A stretch of DNA of 64,000 nucleotides from Brevundimonas naejangsanensis DSM 23858 (GCF_000421705.1 NZ_ATXN01000003.1:67001-131000), one strand, 5' to 3'; counted from the first letter of the stretch, positions 21,998-31,210 are shown. Notes: generated from the letters alone by a model not told the origin. Numbers and translations: made by a program.

Positions 21998-23328
21998 CCT
22001 CCATCCGGCTCAGGCTGTTCGCCATTCTGGCCCTTGTGACCGCTCTGGTGTGGGGCGCAGCGGTGGTCTGGGTAGAGATCCACACTCGCCATGAGGTCCA
22101 GCGCGTGCTGGACCGGCGGCTGATGGAATCGGCGCGCATGGTGTCGTCCCTGATGCGCACGGGCGAGATGACGCCGGTGGTGAATCCTGTCCTGCCAGGG
22201 CCTGTTCCGACCTATGAGCGTCAGCTGTCGTGTCAGATATGGACGGTGAACGGCGAACTCATCGCGCGTTCCCAGAACGCTCCGGCCGAGAGTCTGGCGC
22301 CGGACGAAGACGGTTTTTCAGAGCGGGTGATCGAAGGCGAACGGTGGCGCGTCTACACCGTGCATATGCCGGACGACGGCTATCGCGTTATGGTCGGAGA
22401 CAGTCTGACGATCCGCGAACATCTGATCAGCAGCGTCGTCACCGGCCTGATCGGTCCGGCGGTTTTGGGGCTGGCTGCATTGGGCGTGCTGATCTGGTGG
22501 TCGGTGGGGGCCGGGCTGCGGCCAATTCGTCAGATGACCCGCATTCTGACCGAACGGGACGCCGACGACCTGTCGCCGATCGGCGTGGCGCCCGGCGGGT
22601 CTGATCTCCAGCCCTTTGTGCAGTCTCTGGACGCCTTGATGGACAGGGTGCGCGCGGCCCGGTTGCGGGAGACGGAGTTCACCGCCGCCGCCGCGCACGA
22701 ACTGCGCACGCCGTTGGCGGGGCTGCGTATCCAGGCCCAGATCGCCGCCGCGACCGGCGACGAACCGACGCGCCGACATGCGCTGGAGCAGATACAGGTC
22801 TCGGTCGACCGAACCGCGCGTCTGGTCACCGGACTGCTGGCCCTTGCGCGCGAGGACGTAACCGCCATCGATGATCGCGAAAAACGGTGGACGGGTCTCG
22901 CCGCTCACTTTGAGGCTCTTGGGGCGGAGCCGCGGCTTCAGTTGCCGGACGCTGACGTCGAGGTCTTCGCTGATCCTGATCGCTTCAGCCTTGTGGCGGC
23001 CAATCTGCTGGCCAATGCGCGGCAGTTCGCCCGCAGCCGCATCAGCCTGTCGGTACAGGGCGAGGGACCGTTCGCCGTCATCGCCGTCGATGATGACGGG
23101 CCGGGCGTCACCACAGCCGATCTGGAACGGTTGGGACAGCGATTCTTCCGGCCGTCGGGCAGCCCCGGCGGCGGCAGCGGCCTGGGGCTGTCGATCGTGG
23201 TCTCCGCGGTGAAGGCGCATGGAGGCGCTGTCCGGTTCGCCCCGTCTGCGATGGGCGGCCTGCGGGTGGAGTTGCATGGGCTGGCCGTAAGGCGGCGCCT
23301 GTCAGGGCGCGTATCCGACGATAGTTGA
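21994..23328 (+). CDS. Sensor histidine kinase (QseC/PmrB-like)
   Basis: 444 aa membrane kinase: TM1 about residues 6-27, a periplasmic sensor of about 120 residues, and TM2 about residues 145-170 (VVTGLIGPAVLGLAALGVLI). A short linker leads to the dimerisation domain with His235 in AAAHELRTPLAGLRIQ. The ATPase domain shows NLLANARQFA (N box), DDDGPGV (G1) and GGGSGLGLSIV (G2). It pairs with the preceding regulator. The periplasmic domain contains one Cys (RQLSCQIWTVNG), so redox or metal sensing can only be suggested by the dsb neighbourhood. Confidence 0.92.
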   Translation: MTSIRLRLFAILALVTALVWGAAVVWVEIHTRHEVQRVLDRRLMESARMVSSLMRTGEMTPVVNPVLPGPVPTYERQLSCQIWTVNGELIARSQNAPAESLAPDEDGFSERVIEGERWRVYTVHMPDDGYRVMVGDSLTIREHLISSVVTGLIGPAVLGLAALGVLIWWSVGAGLRPIRQMTRILTERDADDLSPIGVAPGGSDLQPFVQSLDALMDRVRAARLRETEFTAAAAHELRTPLAGLRIQAQIAAATGDEPTRRHALEQIQVSVDRTARLVTGLLALAREDVTAIDDREKRWTGLAAHFEALGAEPRLQLPDADVEVFADPDRFSLVAANLLANARQFARSRISLSVQGEGPFAVIAVDDDGPGVTTADLERLGQRFFRPSGSPGGGSGLGLSIVVSAVKAHGGAVRFAPSAMGGLRVELHGLAVRRRLSGRVSDDS

Positions 23329-23337
23329 GCTGATACG

Positions 23338-23363
23338 GCCGCCCTGTTCAGCGACAGGGCGGC
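23338..23363. other. Strong hairpin between convergent genes
   Basis: GCCGCCCTG and CAGGGCGGC form a perfect 9-bp stem with an 8-nt loop between the kinase stop and the DUF1328 stop. There is no U-tract on either strand, so it may slow polymerase or protect 3' ends rather than be a classical terminator. Confidence 0.5.
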
Positions 23364-23374
23364 GCAGGTTCGCT

Positions 23375-23548
23375 TTAGGTGACCTTCTTCGCCACCGTGA
23401 AGCCGAGCACCAGGAAGATCGCGAAGATGATCAGCGCCAGAACAGCCAGGAATTTGGCTATGCCCGCTGCGGCGCCCGCAATCCCGCCGAAGCCGAGCAG
23501 GCCGGCGACAACGGCGATGATGGCGAAAATGATAGCCCATTTAATCAT
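23375..23548 (-). CDS. DUF1328 (UPF0391) small membrane protein
   Basis: 57 aa, two hydrophobic helices separated by a Gly/Ala turn ([20 protein letters not shown], then [20 protein letters not shown]). This is the DUF1328/YtjA pattern, a family often induced by general or osmotic stress, with no settled biochemical function. AAGGAG lies six bases before the ATG. An EcfG/sigma-T promoter match sits 26 bp upstream of the start. Earlier in-frame residues have no such support and are excluded. Confidence 0.9.
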   Translation of the reverse strand: MIKWAIIFAIIAVVAGLLGFGGIAGAAAGIAKFLAVLALIIFAIFLVLGFTVAKKVT

Positions 23549-23573
23549 GTCGTTCTCCTTCGTACCCAGGCGC

Positions 23574-23598
23574 AACGACAGGCGTGGCTGACGGTTCC
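23574..23598 (-). promoter_or_regulatory. EcfG/sigma-T general-stress promoter of the DUF1328 gene
   Basis: On the minus strand GGAAC (23594-23598), a 16-bp spacer and CGTT (23574-23577) match the alphaproteobacterial GGAAC-N16/17-CGTT consensus exactly. The distance to the ATG leaves a short leader with AAGGAG. Confidence 0.75.
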
Positions 23599-23788
23599 GC
23601 GCGCCTTTGCCGTTCGACGGAAAGAGCCGGAATATCGAGCGAACGGAAGGCTGAGCCCCCGACTTCGCAAAGCGGCCTGCATGTGAAATGTTCAGATACA
23701 TTATTCGATCATAAGGTCTGGCCGGCTTGCGCTTGCAGGCGTTCAGTGTTCTGAACGCGGCAGTTCAAGCGGTCGGAGGGGGAAGCCG

Positions 23789-26254
23789 ATGTTACGCAAG
23801 GTTCTGCTGGCGAGCGTCGCCGGTCTGGTGATGCTCGGGGCGTCGGCTCAGGCGACAGCGCAGTCCGCGCCCGCGACTGCGGCGGCCACAGCCGCCTGGC
23901 AGGACGGCCTGTTCGGCGTGCGGCTGGACCGGGAGAAGGGGCGGGTTCTGGCGCGTCTGTCGCCGCCGGACGCCGAGGGCGTGATCGGCCGCTACCTGTA
24001 TCAGCCGGGCCTGTCGGCGGGGCTGGGCATGGATAACGCCGGGCTGGATCGATCCGGTCTGGGCCAGACGCAGATCGTGGCCTTCCACAAGGTCGGGGGC
24101 CGGGTGTTCGCCCGGTTCGAGAATCACCGCTTCCGCGCCTTTGACGCCAGCGACGACGAACAGAGGGCGGTCGCCGCCTCCTTCGCCCCCTCGACCGTAT
24201 GGGCGACGGATGTGATCGAGACAGGCGCCGACGGCTCGGTGGTCGTCGACCTGTCCGGCTTCCTGACGCGCGATGCGGTCAATATCGCCGGGCGACTGAA
24301 GCGGGCCAGCCTCGGTTCGTTCAAGCCGGCGCAGGATCTGGGGCATCTGGCGCTGGATCAGACTCTGGTGTTTCCGGACAACGTCGAACTTCAGACGGTT
24401 CAGACCTTCACCAGCGACGAGCCGGGCGGCGAGCTGTCGCGCATCGCGCCGGATTCGCGCGCCGTCACCCTGACGGTCCAGCACTCCTTCATCCGCCTGC
24501 CGGACGACGGCTTCCAGACCGTGCCGCACGATCCGCGCGGCGGCAGCATCGGCCAGGCGATGGCGGTGGACTTCGCCGCGCCTCTGGATCAGCCGGTGAT
24601 GAAGCGGATGGCGCGCCGCTTCCGGCTGGAGAAGACTGATCCCTCGGCCGCCCGTTCGCCGGTCAAGAAGCCGATCGTCTTCTACGTCGACCGCGCCGCG
24701 CCGGTCGCCATCCGCGAAGCCCTGATCGAGGGCGGTAACTGGTGGGCGCGAGCCTTTGAAGAGGCGGGATATCAGAACGCCTTCCGGGTCGAGGTGCTGC
24801 CTGAAGGGGCGCATCCGATGGACGCCCGCTACAGCATCATCGCCTGGGTCCACCGCGAGACGCGGGGCTGGTCGACCGGTAGCACGGTCAGCGATCCGCG
24901 CACCGGCGAGATCGTGCGCGGCGTGGTGCAACTGGGTTCGCTGCGCGACCGTCAGGACAAGATGATCATCGAGGGGCTGGTCGGCGCCGCCCGCGCAGGG
25001 ACGGGCGCCGAGGACGACCCAGACCGTCTCGCCTATCACCGCCTGCGTCACCTGTCGGCGCATGAAATCGGCCACTCGATCGGCCTGGCTCACAACTTCG
25101 CCGCTTCCATGTATGAGGGGCGGGCCTCGGTCATGGACTATCCCGCGCCCTGGGTGATCGCCGACGGCGACCGGCTGGACTTCAGCCAGGCCTATACGAC
25201 CGGCGTCGGCGCCTGGGACCGCTACGCCATCGACTGGCTGTATGGCGATACGCCGGGTCAGGACCCGCAGGCGCGTCGTCTGGCCCTGGCGGCAGAGGCG
25301 CAAGGAAAGGGCTATCGGTTCGTCGGGGACAACGACACCCGACCTCTGGGCAGCCTTCAGCCCTATGGCGCCATGTGGGACAACGGCGAAGATCCGGTGG
25401 CGGAGTTCGCCAACACTCTGGCGGTTCGCCGCATCGCCCTGTCGCGTTTCGGCCTGGGCAATCTGCCGGCCGGCGCGCCGGCGGCGGACCTGCGCCGGGT
25501 CATTGTGCCGATCTATCTGTATCACCGCTATCAGACCACGGCGGTCGGGCGTCAGATCGGCGGCGTCGACTACAGCTACGCCGTCAGCGGCGCCGGGCAT
25601 GAGCGGGCCGAGGTCGTGCCCGCCGACAAGCAGCGCGCGGCGCTGGAGGCCCTGATGCAGGCGCTGTCTCCGGCCGAACTGGACCTCAGGGACGACCTGA
25701 TCGACCTGCTGTCCTCGGTCCAGTCGGGCAATCCGGACCGCCAGACCCAGATCGAACTGTTCGAGGGCAAGACCGACGCTGTGTTCGACCCGTCCTCGGC
25801 GGCGGCTGCGGCGACCGAGGTGGTGTTCGAGACCCTGCTGGCGCCCGAGCGGCTGAATCGTCTGATCGAACAGCAGCGCCGCGATCCGGGCCAGCTGGGC
25901 CTGGTCGAGACGCTGGATCGGGTGGCGTCGGCCGTCGGTCCGGGCGCCGTTCTCAGCCCGCGACAGGCCGAACTGCGCCGCGTGGCCCGGGCTCGCTACG
26001 CCGCCCATCTGTCGGCCCTGATGCAGGGCAAGGACCTGTCTTCGACCGCTCAGGGCGTGGTGCGCGACAGCGCCCGCCGCTTCGGCGAACAGTTGAAACG
26101 CTGCCGTGGCGATCGGCTGGAGACGGCGCAGTGCGCCTATCTGGCCGAAGCCCTGACAGGACCGGTCGAGGGGCTGAAGGCGCTCAGCGCGACCCTTCCG
26201 GTCGCCCAGCCGGTTCCGCCGGGCGCGCCGATCGGCGGCGGCGAGTGGCATTGA
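23789..26254 (+). CDS. Secreted zinc-dependent metalloprotease (DUF5117/DUF4953 type)
   Basis: 821 aa exported protein: signal peptide MLRKVLLASVAGLVMLGASA, an N-terminal domain, then a metzincin-like core with the extended zinc motif HEIGHSIGLAH at residues 425-435, followed by SVMDYPAPWV, which may act as the Met-turn. The region KKPIVFYVDRAAPVAIREAL and the C-terminal helical domain are typical of the large DUF5117-DUF4953 peptidases common in Bacteroidetes and Caulobacterales. Substrate is unknown; it probably degrades peptides in the envelope or outside. A G-rich ribosome site precedes the ATG. The next gene is another secreted peptidase-like protein on the same strand, 53 bp away. Confidence 0.88.
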   Translation: MLRKVLLASVAGLVMLGASAQATAQSAPATAAATAAWQDGLFGVRLDREKGRVLARLSPPDAEGVIGRYLYQPGLSAGLGMDNAGLDRSGLGQTQIVAFHKVGGRVFARFENHRFRAFDASDDEQRAVAASFAPSTVWATDVIETGADGSVVVDLSGFLTRDAVNIAGRLKRASLGSFKPAQDLGHLALDQTLVFPDNVELQTVQTFTSDEPGGELSRIAPDSRAVTLTVQHSFIRLPDDGFQTVPHDPRGGSIGQAMAVDFAAPLDQPVMKRMARRFRLEKTDPSAARSPVKKPIVFYVDRAAPVAIREALIEGGNWWARAFEEAGYQNAFRVEVLPEGAHPMDARYSIIAWVHRETRGWSTGSTVSDPRTGEIVRGVVQLGSLRDRQDKMIIEGLVGAARAGTGAEDDPDRLAYHRLRHLSAHEIGHSIGLAHNFAASMYEGRASVMDYPAPWVIADGDRLDFSQAYTTGVGAWDRYAIDWLYGDTPGQDPQARRLALAAEAQGKGYRFVGDNDTRPLGSLQPYGAMWDNGEDPVAEFANTLAVRRIALSRFGLGNLPAGAPAADLRRVIVPIYLYHRYQTTAVGRQIGGVDYSYAVSGAGHERAEVVPADKQRAALEALMQALSPAELDLRDDLIDLLSSVQSGNPDRQTQIELFEGKTDAVFDPSSAAAAATEVVFETLLAPERLNRLIEQQRRDPGQLGLVETLDRVASAVGPGAVLSPRQAELRRVARARYAAHLSALMQGKDLSSTAQGVVRDSARRFGEQLKRCRGDRLETAQCAYLAEALTGPVEGLKALSATLPVAQPVPPGAPIGGGEWH

Positions 26255-26307
26255 CACTGGCTTAGGCTTCGGCCGACGCCCGTGCTGGTAAGAATAGGAA
26301 CAGTATC

Positions 26308-28104
26308 ATGAGAACCCTGCTGCTGACGGCCTGCGCCGTTTCGTCTCTTTTGGTCGCGTCGGTCCCGGCGGCGGCGTTCGCCGCCGAGGCGTCTCCGTCC
26401 GTGGCGCAGATGCAGCAGGCCGGGGCGCGGCTGAAGGCGCTCTATGAGGCGGAAACCGAGGCCGGGATGGCCCGCACCGGCCGGGTCAAAGGCGCCGACG
26501 GCGAATACGGACCGGCGGATCGTCTGGCGGACGTCAGCCCGGCCGCCCAGCAGCAGCGTCTGACCTATGTGCGCGGACTGTTGCAGCAACTGGACGGCAT
26601 TTCGCTGGATGAGCTGTCGGACGAGGACCGCATCAACGCCGCCGTCTTCCGCACCAATCTGGAGCATGCCCTGATCGACGGTCAGGCTCGCCAATGGGAA
26701 ATGCCGTTCAACAGCGACAGCTCCTTCTGGACCTATCTGGACCAGGCCCGCAGCCTGCGCACAGCCGAGGACTACAGCGCCTTTATCTCGCGAATGCGCG
26801 ACATCCCGCGCTATTTCGACCAGCAGAAGGCCAATATGCGCGACGGCCTGGCGCGCGGTTTCAGCGTGCCGCGCGTGACGCTGGAAGGCCGTGAGGCCTC
26901 CATCACCAACTTCATCACCGACACGGCCGAGGCTAACGCCTTCTACGCGGCCTTCCGCCAGATGCCTTCGACCGTTTCGGCGTCCGACCAGGCGCGCCTG
27001 CGCGCCGAGGCCGCGACTGTCATCAATGAGGCGGTGATCCCGGCCTATCGGTCGCTGCTGGACTTCTATCTGAAGGAATACCAGCCGCGCGCCCGTACCA
27101 CGCTGGCGGCCCGCGACATGCCTGACGGCGTCGCCTTTTATGAATCCCAGGTCCGCAAATATACGACGCTGGATCTGAGCGGCGAAGAGATCCACCAGAT
27201 CGGCCTGTCCGAGGTCGCCCGCATCCAGGCCGAGATGCGCCAGACGATGGCCGACGCGGGCTTCACCGGCTCGTTCGACGAGTTCCTGCATTTCCTGCGC
27301 ACCGACCCGCAGTTCTACGCCAAGACGCCGGACGAACTGATGATGGTGTCGGCCTGGGTCGCGGTGCGGGCCGATGGGGAGATCGGCAAGCTGATCGGCA
27401 AGTTGCCGCGCCGTCGCTACACCATCATTCAGGTGCCTGAGGCGCTGGCCCCCTTCTACACGGCGGGGCGCGGCGGGCTGGAAGCCTGCCAGATGAATAC
27501 CCACAACCTGCCCAGCCGCCCCCTGTACAACATCCCGGCCCTGACCCTGCATGAATGCGCGCCGGGCCACAGCTTCCAGATGGCGCTGGCCGAGGAGCAG
27601 GACGCGGGGCCGACCTTCCGTCGCCACACCTACTTCTCAGGTTATGGCGAGGGCTGGGGCCTCTATACGGAATGGCTGGGCGTCGAGATGGGCATCTATC
27701 GCACGCCCTATGAGAACTTCGGCCGCCTCAGCTATGAGATGTGGCGCGCGGCGCGTCTGGTGATCGACACCGGCGTGCACCTGAAGGGCTGGTCGCGCGA
27801 ACAGGCCATCGACTATCTGGCGGGTCACACCGCCCTGTCGCGCCACGAGGTCGAGACCGAGGTGGACCGCTACATCAGCTGGCCCGGTCAGGCCCTGTCC
27901 TACAAGCTGGGCGAGCTGACCATCCGCCGTCTGCGCGGCGAGGCCGAGGCCGCTCTGGGCGAGCGTTTCGATCCGCGCCCGTTCCACGACGAAATCCTGG
28001 CTTTGGGCTCGGTGCCGCTGAACACGCTGGAGGAGCATATGCGCGCCTTCATCGCGCGCGGCGGCAAACCCGCTGAGACGGCCAAGGCGGTCGCCGCTCA
28101 ATAA
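26308..28104 (+). CDS. DUF885 family secreted peptidase-like protein
   Basis: 598 aa with signal peptide MRTLLLTACAVSSLLVASVP. The DUF885 core carries the conserved zinc-binding-like motif HECAPGHSFQ (from residue 415) and the downstream block SGYGEGWGLYTEWLG, where the Glu is the likely third ligand. Other conserved pieces are GRGGLEACQMNTHN and the C-terminal SYKLGELTIRRLR. The family is distantly related to M2/M32-type metallopeptidases, and most members are uncharacterised. It follows the larger metalloprotease and ends in a strong terminator. Confidence 0.88.
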   Translation: MRTLLLTACAVSSLLVASVPAAAFAAEASPSVAQMQQAGARLKALYEAETEAGMARTGRVKGADGEYGPADRLADVSPAAQQQRLTYVRGLLQQLDGISLDELSDEDRINAAVFRTNLEHALIDGQARQWEMPFNSDSSFWTYLDQARSLRTAEDYSAFISRMRDIPRYFDQQKANMRDGLARGFSVPRVTLEGREASITNFITDTAEANAFYAAFRQMPSTVSASDQARLRAEAATVINEAVIPAYRSLLDFYLKEYQPRARTTLAARDMPDGVAFYESQVRKYTTLDLSGEEIHQIGLSEVARIQAEMRQTMADAGFTGSFDEFLHFLRTDPQFYAKTPDELMMVSAWVAVRADGEIGKLIGKLPRRRYTIIQVPEALAPFYTAGRGGLEACQMNTHNLPSRPLYNIPALTLHECAPGHSFQMALAEEQDAGPTFRRHTYFSGYGEGWGLYTEWLGVEMGIYRTPYENFGRLSYEMWRAARLVIDTGVHLKGWSREQAIDYLAGHTALSRHEVETEVDRYISWPGQALSYKLGELTIRRLRGEAEAALGERFDPRPFHDEILALGSVPLNTLEEHMRAFIARGGKPAETAKAVAAQ

Positions 28105-28130
28105 TACGGGCGACAGACGAGAGAAGGCGA

Positions 28131-28166
28131 GGGCGCGTCAGGGCTTGGACGCGCCCTTGCTTTTTT
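28131..28166 (+). terminator. Rho-independent terminator of the DUF885 gene
   Basis: Perfect 9-bp stem GGGCGCGTC / GACGCGCCC with an 8-nt loop, followed by TTGCTTTTTT. It overlaps the last codons of the convergent YdeI-like gene. Confidence 0.88.
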
Positions 28167-28458
28167 GGTCGATCAGGACGGCCTGTTGCCATCGGCTCGG
28201 CGCCTTGTCGGTGCGATGAATGCAGCCCGCCCAGCAGCAGGGGCGGCGCTTGCCCTCCCGCAGTTCCTCTACGGTCCGCCCGATGCGTCGCTGGCGCGTC
28301 GCCGGTTGTTTGGCGTCATCAACCCAGCAGATGAACTCATTGCGACCCAGCGGCGTCAGGTTTCGCCACAGGTCGAAAATCTCGGCGTCCATCTTCAGGG
28401 CGCCCTGAAGATCCGCAGCCGCCTGATGCACGGTTCCGTGCGGAAAGCCGTCTGACAT
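28138..28458 (-). CDS. YdeI/OmpD-associated family protein
   Basis: 106 aa. The conserved YdeI-type block is clear: LWRNLTPLGRNEFICWVDDAK then ATRQRRIGRTVEELREGKRR, a basic helix-turn element. After that the sequence (PCCWAGCIHR) adds a Cys cluster. Characterised homologues include E. coli YdeI and 'bacteriocin protection' proteins; the biochemical role is not known. The start at 28458 has a near-perfect AGGAGG, better than the in-frame ATG 33 bp upstream. The last codons lie inside the convergent terminator stem. Confidence 0.8.
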   Translation of the reverse strand: MSDGFPHGTVHQAAADLQGALKMDAEIFDLWRNLTPLGRNEFICWVDDAKQPATRQRRIGRTVEELREGKRRPCCWAGCIHRTDKAPSRWQQAVLIDQKSKGASKP

Positions 28459-28537
28459 GGGGCCTCCTGAGTTCGGCTGATCTGTCAGCATCCTCGGAAT
28501 ATAAGAGGCAAACCGATCCCGGCGACAAGATTCGGCT

Positions 28538-29746
28538 TCAGACCTCGTGGGCCTTGAGGCGGGTCGCAGGCCACAGGGCGGCGATCAGGATCAGACCGGC
28601 CGATACGGCGTAAGGCGCGCCGTGCGCCGCCTGATAGGCTAGGGTTCCCGCCAGCGGGCCCAGGACGGCGCCCAGACCCTGCGCAGCGCCCACGGCTCCC
28701 GCGGCGGCGCCTTGCTCATGGGCTTCGACGGCGTTGGCGGCGAGGGCCGACTGCGAGGGATAGACCCAGCCCATACCCGCCGCGATGACGCCATAGGCGA
28801 TCCATAGCTGCACCGGCGTAGCGGCGAAGACGGCGCCGATGAAGCCGAGAGCGGCGATGCCTGCGCCGATACGAATGAAGCGCGAGGGCGCCCAGCTTAA
28901 CCGGCGCAGCGCCATCTGCGAGGCGAACAGAACCACGCCGACCACGGCCAGGGCGATTCCCGCCGTGCGCGCCGCCTCATTGGGCGACAGGCCGAAGCGG
29001 TCCAGAGCCAGGAAACCGACCACCACCTGGCAGACGACGACGCCGCACATGGCGGCGAAGGCGGTGACGACGGCGCGGCGGATGCGCGCGTCCGACAGCT
29101 TCAGCGCCGACTTCCTGCGGGTCTCATGCGGCGCGTCGGCGGGCAGGAACCGCCACACGGCGATGAAGGCCAGGACGGGCAGGGCGGAGATGATGATCAG
29201 GGAGGCGCTGAGACTCCATCCGGCCAGCAGGCCGGCCCCACCCGGTCCGAAGACGATGCCCAGCGAACTAGCCGCGCCGACGGCGCCCATGGCGCGAGCG
29301 CGTTCGTGCGGCGCCGTGTGGTCGGCGACCACGGCGGCGCAGATCGGCGGCACGGCGGCGTAGAAGGCCCCGGCGGCGGTGCGCGCCGCCGTCATGCCCA
29401 GGAAGCTGACGATGGCCGCCGGAACCAGGGCCAGGGCCGTGCTCATGAACAGGCCCAGCGCCGCATAGCTGACGGCGAACCCGGCCAGGGCGATCAACAG
29501 CACCTTGCGCCGCCCGACCTCGTCGCTGCGCGCGCCCCAGAAGCGGGCCATCAGCATCCAGGCCAGGCCCGCCGCCGTCACCGCCGCTCCGACATGCCAG
29601 GGCTGCAGGCCCAGCAGCCGCGCCATCGGCCCGACCACGGCGACGAAGGCCATCATCGACATGCTGCCGACGCCCGCGGTGAACAGCAGGGGCTTCAGGC
29701 TGAAGGCGCCGCCGGGGGCTGCGACGGTCGTGGTGGCGGAAGTCAT
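28538..29746 (-). CDS. MFS transporter, candidate siderophore exporter
   Basis: 402 aa with 12 predicted membrane helices. The MFS loop 2-3 signature is recognisable as WGARSDEVGRRKVLL, and motif C-like glycines appear in SSLGIVFGPGGAGLLAG. It belongs to the drug/H+ antiporter group. A Fur-box-like palindrome lies 41-57 bp upstream of the ATG, a near equivalent precedes entC, and the gene borders the siderophore locus. An EntS-like export role is therefore inferred. AGGAG precedes the chosen ATG. The family call is sure; the substrate is not. Confidence 0.85.
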   Translation of the reverse strand: MTSATTTVAAPGGAFSLKPLLFTAGVGSMSMMAFVAVVGPMARLLGLQPWHVGAAVTAAGLAWMLMARFWGARSDEVGRRKVLLIALAGFAVSYAALGLFMSTALALVPAAIVSFLGMTAARTAAGAFYAAVPPICAAVVADHTAPHERARAMGAVGAASSLGIVFGPGGAGLLAGWSLSASLIIISALPVLAFIAVWRFLPADAPHETRRKSALKLSDARIRRAVVTAFAAMCGVVVCQVVVGFLALDRFGLSPNEAARTAGIALAVVGVVLFASQMALRRLSWAPSRFIRIGAGIAALGFIGAVFAATPVQLWIAYGVIAAGMGWVYPSQSALAANAVEAHEQGAAAGAVGAAQGLGAVLGPLAGTLAYQAAHGAPYAVSAGLILIAALWPATRLKAHEV

Positions 29747-29786
29747 GAGACGCTCCTGAACGGGATGGAGCGGCTTGATCGGATAA

Positions 29787-29803
29787 TTGAGAACCAATTG
29801 CAA
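29787..29803. promoter_or_regulatory. Fur-box-like palindrome upstream of the MFS gene
   Basis: TTGAGAACCAATTGCAA, an imperfect 7-1-7 palindrome embedded in GATAATTGAGAACC sequence. It resembles alphaproteobacterial Fur sites and is the counterpart of the better palindrome before entC. Confidence 0.5.
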
Positions 29804-31210
29804 CTAGGGCTTGGCCATTGTGGCGGGCAGGGCCAGTTCCACCGCCAGACCCGGCTGATTGTCCTCCAGCCGCAAGTCGCCGCCGTGCGCCCGCGCGACA
29901 GCGGCCACCATCGCCAGACCCAGCCCTGCGCCCGAGGCGTGGCTGTTCTCGCCCTGATCCAGGCGATAGAAGCGGCGCAGGATCTTTTCGCGTTCGGCTT
30001 CCGGCACGCCGGGGCCGTGGTCGGCGACGCGGACGACCGCCCTGCCGTCTGCGCTGGACGTTGAGACCGCGACCTGGCCGCCGCCGTGGAAGACGGCGTT
30101 CTCGATCAGATTGGCCAGGGCCTGTTGCAGCAGAGCGGGGTCGGCCTCGACCGTTCCGGCCGGGGCGAGGGTGGCGGCCAGACGCCCGCCCGCTTCTTCG
30201 ACAAAGGGGCTGTAGATGTCTGCCACGGCGCCGGTCAGGACGGCGAGGTCCAGCGGTTCGGTCTTCAGGGCGGCGTCGCCGCTTTCGATCCGCGCCAGCG
30301 TCAGCAGGGCCTCGAACAGGGCGCTGACCTGATCAGTCTCCTCAAGCGCGCGTTCGACGGCGGCTTCACGCGCTTTGGCGTCATTCAGATTGGCGGCCAG
30401 ATCCTCCAGCCGGTTGCGGACCCGGTTCAGAGGCGCGCGCAGTTCATGGGCCACGCCCTCGGACAGGGTCTTCAGCGTCGTCAGCGCCGCCTCCTGCCGG
30501 TCCAGCATCCGGTTGAGGTTGGCTGATAGTTCGTTGAACTCCCGCCCCAGGCCGACAGCGGGCAGGCGGGCCGAATCCTGACCGGCGATGATGCGGCCGA
30601 CCGCCTGGTTGACGTCCTCCAGCCGCCGCAGGAACAGCCGTCCGGCGAACCAGCCGCCAGCCAGCGCCAGCAGGATCAGGGCGATCCCGCTCATCAGAGC
30701 ATAGCGACGGATGCCGCCGCGCAGTTCGTCCAGATGCTGGATGTCGCGTCCGACCGCCAGCAGGCCGCCATCGGACGCCCGCGCGCTCAGCGCCAGCATG
30801 TTGGGCGTCTGGTCGGGCCAACGGGCGGGGCGGGCCTTGTTGGGCAGGTTGCGGCGGAAGCCGGTCTCATTGACCGCCAGCCGCGTCAGGCCGTTGGAGA
30901 AGGTGCTGCCGTCCGGCGCCTCGACCAGCAGCAGATAGCGCCGGGCGTCGCGGTTGCGGGCTTCAGCGTTCAACTCCTGCACCAACTGGGCCGTGCCATG
31001 CCGGTTGGCGTCGGCGCGCATCACGTCCATCTGGTGGTTCAGCCCGTCGCGGACCTCGGCCTCGGCGAAGCGCATCAGGCCGTAGTCCACGCCCGCGATC
31101 ATCACCGCCGCGCCCAGGCCGAACAGGACCGAGAAGGCGGCGGCGTAGCGCAGGCTGGCCGTGGACCAGACCGACGGACGTTTCGGCTCAGTCCGGAGCC
31201 TTGAGGACAT
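29804..31210 (-). CDS. Sensor histidine kinase
   Basis: 468 aa: TM1 about residues 21-41, a periplasmic domain of about 125 residues, TM2 about 171-193 and a HAMP linker. The dimerisation helix has His255 in EGVAHELRAPLNRVRN (Ala replaces the usual Thr of HELRTPL). The ATPase domain shows NLIENAVFHG, DHGPGV and GAGLGLAMV. The 5' end overlaps the response-regulator gene by 23 bp. It lies between the MFS gene and the siderophore biosynthesis genes, so a link to metal or siderophore control is possible. The sensor domain itself gives no clue. Confidence 0.9.
   Translation of the reverse strand: MSSRLRTEPKRPSVWSTASLRYAAAFSVLFGLGAAVMIAGVDYGLMRFAEAEVRDGLNHQMDVMRADANRHGTAQLVQELNAEARNRDARRYLLLVEAPDGSTFSNGLTRLAVNETGFRRNLPNKARPARWPDQTPNMLALSARASDGGLLAVGRDIQHLDELRGGIRRYALMSGIALILLALAGGWFAGRLFLRRLEDVNQAVGRIIAGQDSARLPAVGLGREFNELSANLNRMLDRQEAALTTLKTLSEGVAHELRAPLNRVRNRLEDLAANLNDAKAREAAVERALEETDQVSALFEALLTLARIESGDAALKTEPLDLAVLTGAVADIYSPFVEEAGGRLAATLAPAGTVEADPALLQQALANLIENAVFHGGGQVAVSTSSADGRAVVRVADHGPGVPEAEREKILRRFYRLDQGENSHASGAGLGLAMVAAVARAHGGDLRLEDNQPGLAVELALPATMAKP

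Noticed and set aside
23792-26257. 821-codon frame antisense to the zinc metalloprotease
   Set aside because: Mirror frame of a real gene with a signal peptide and HExxHxxGxxH motif; the antisense product is Arg/Gln/Gly-rich and featureless.
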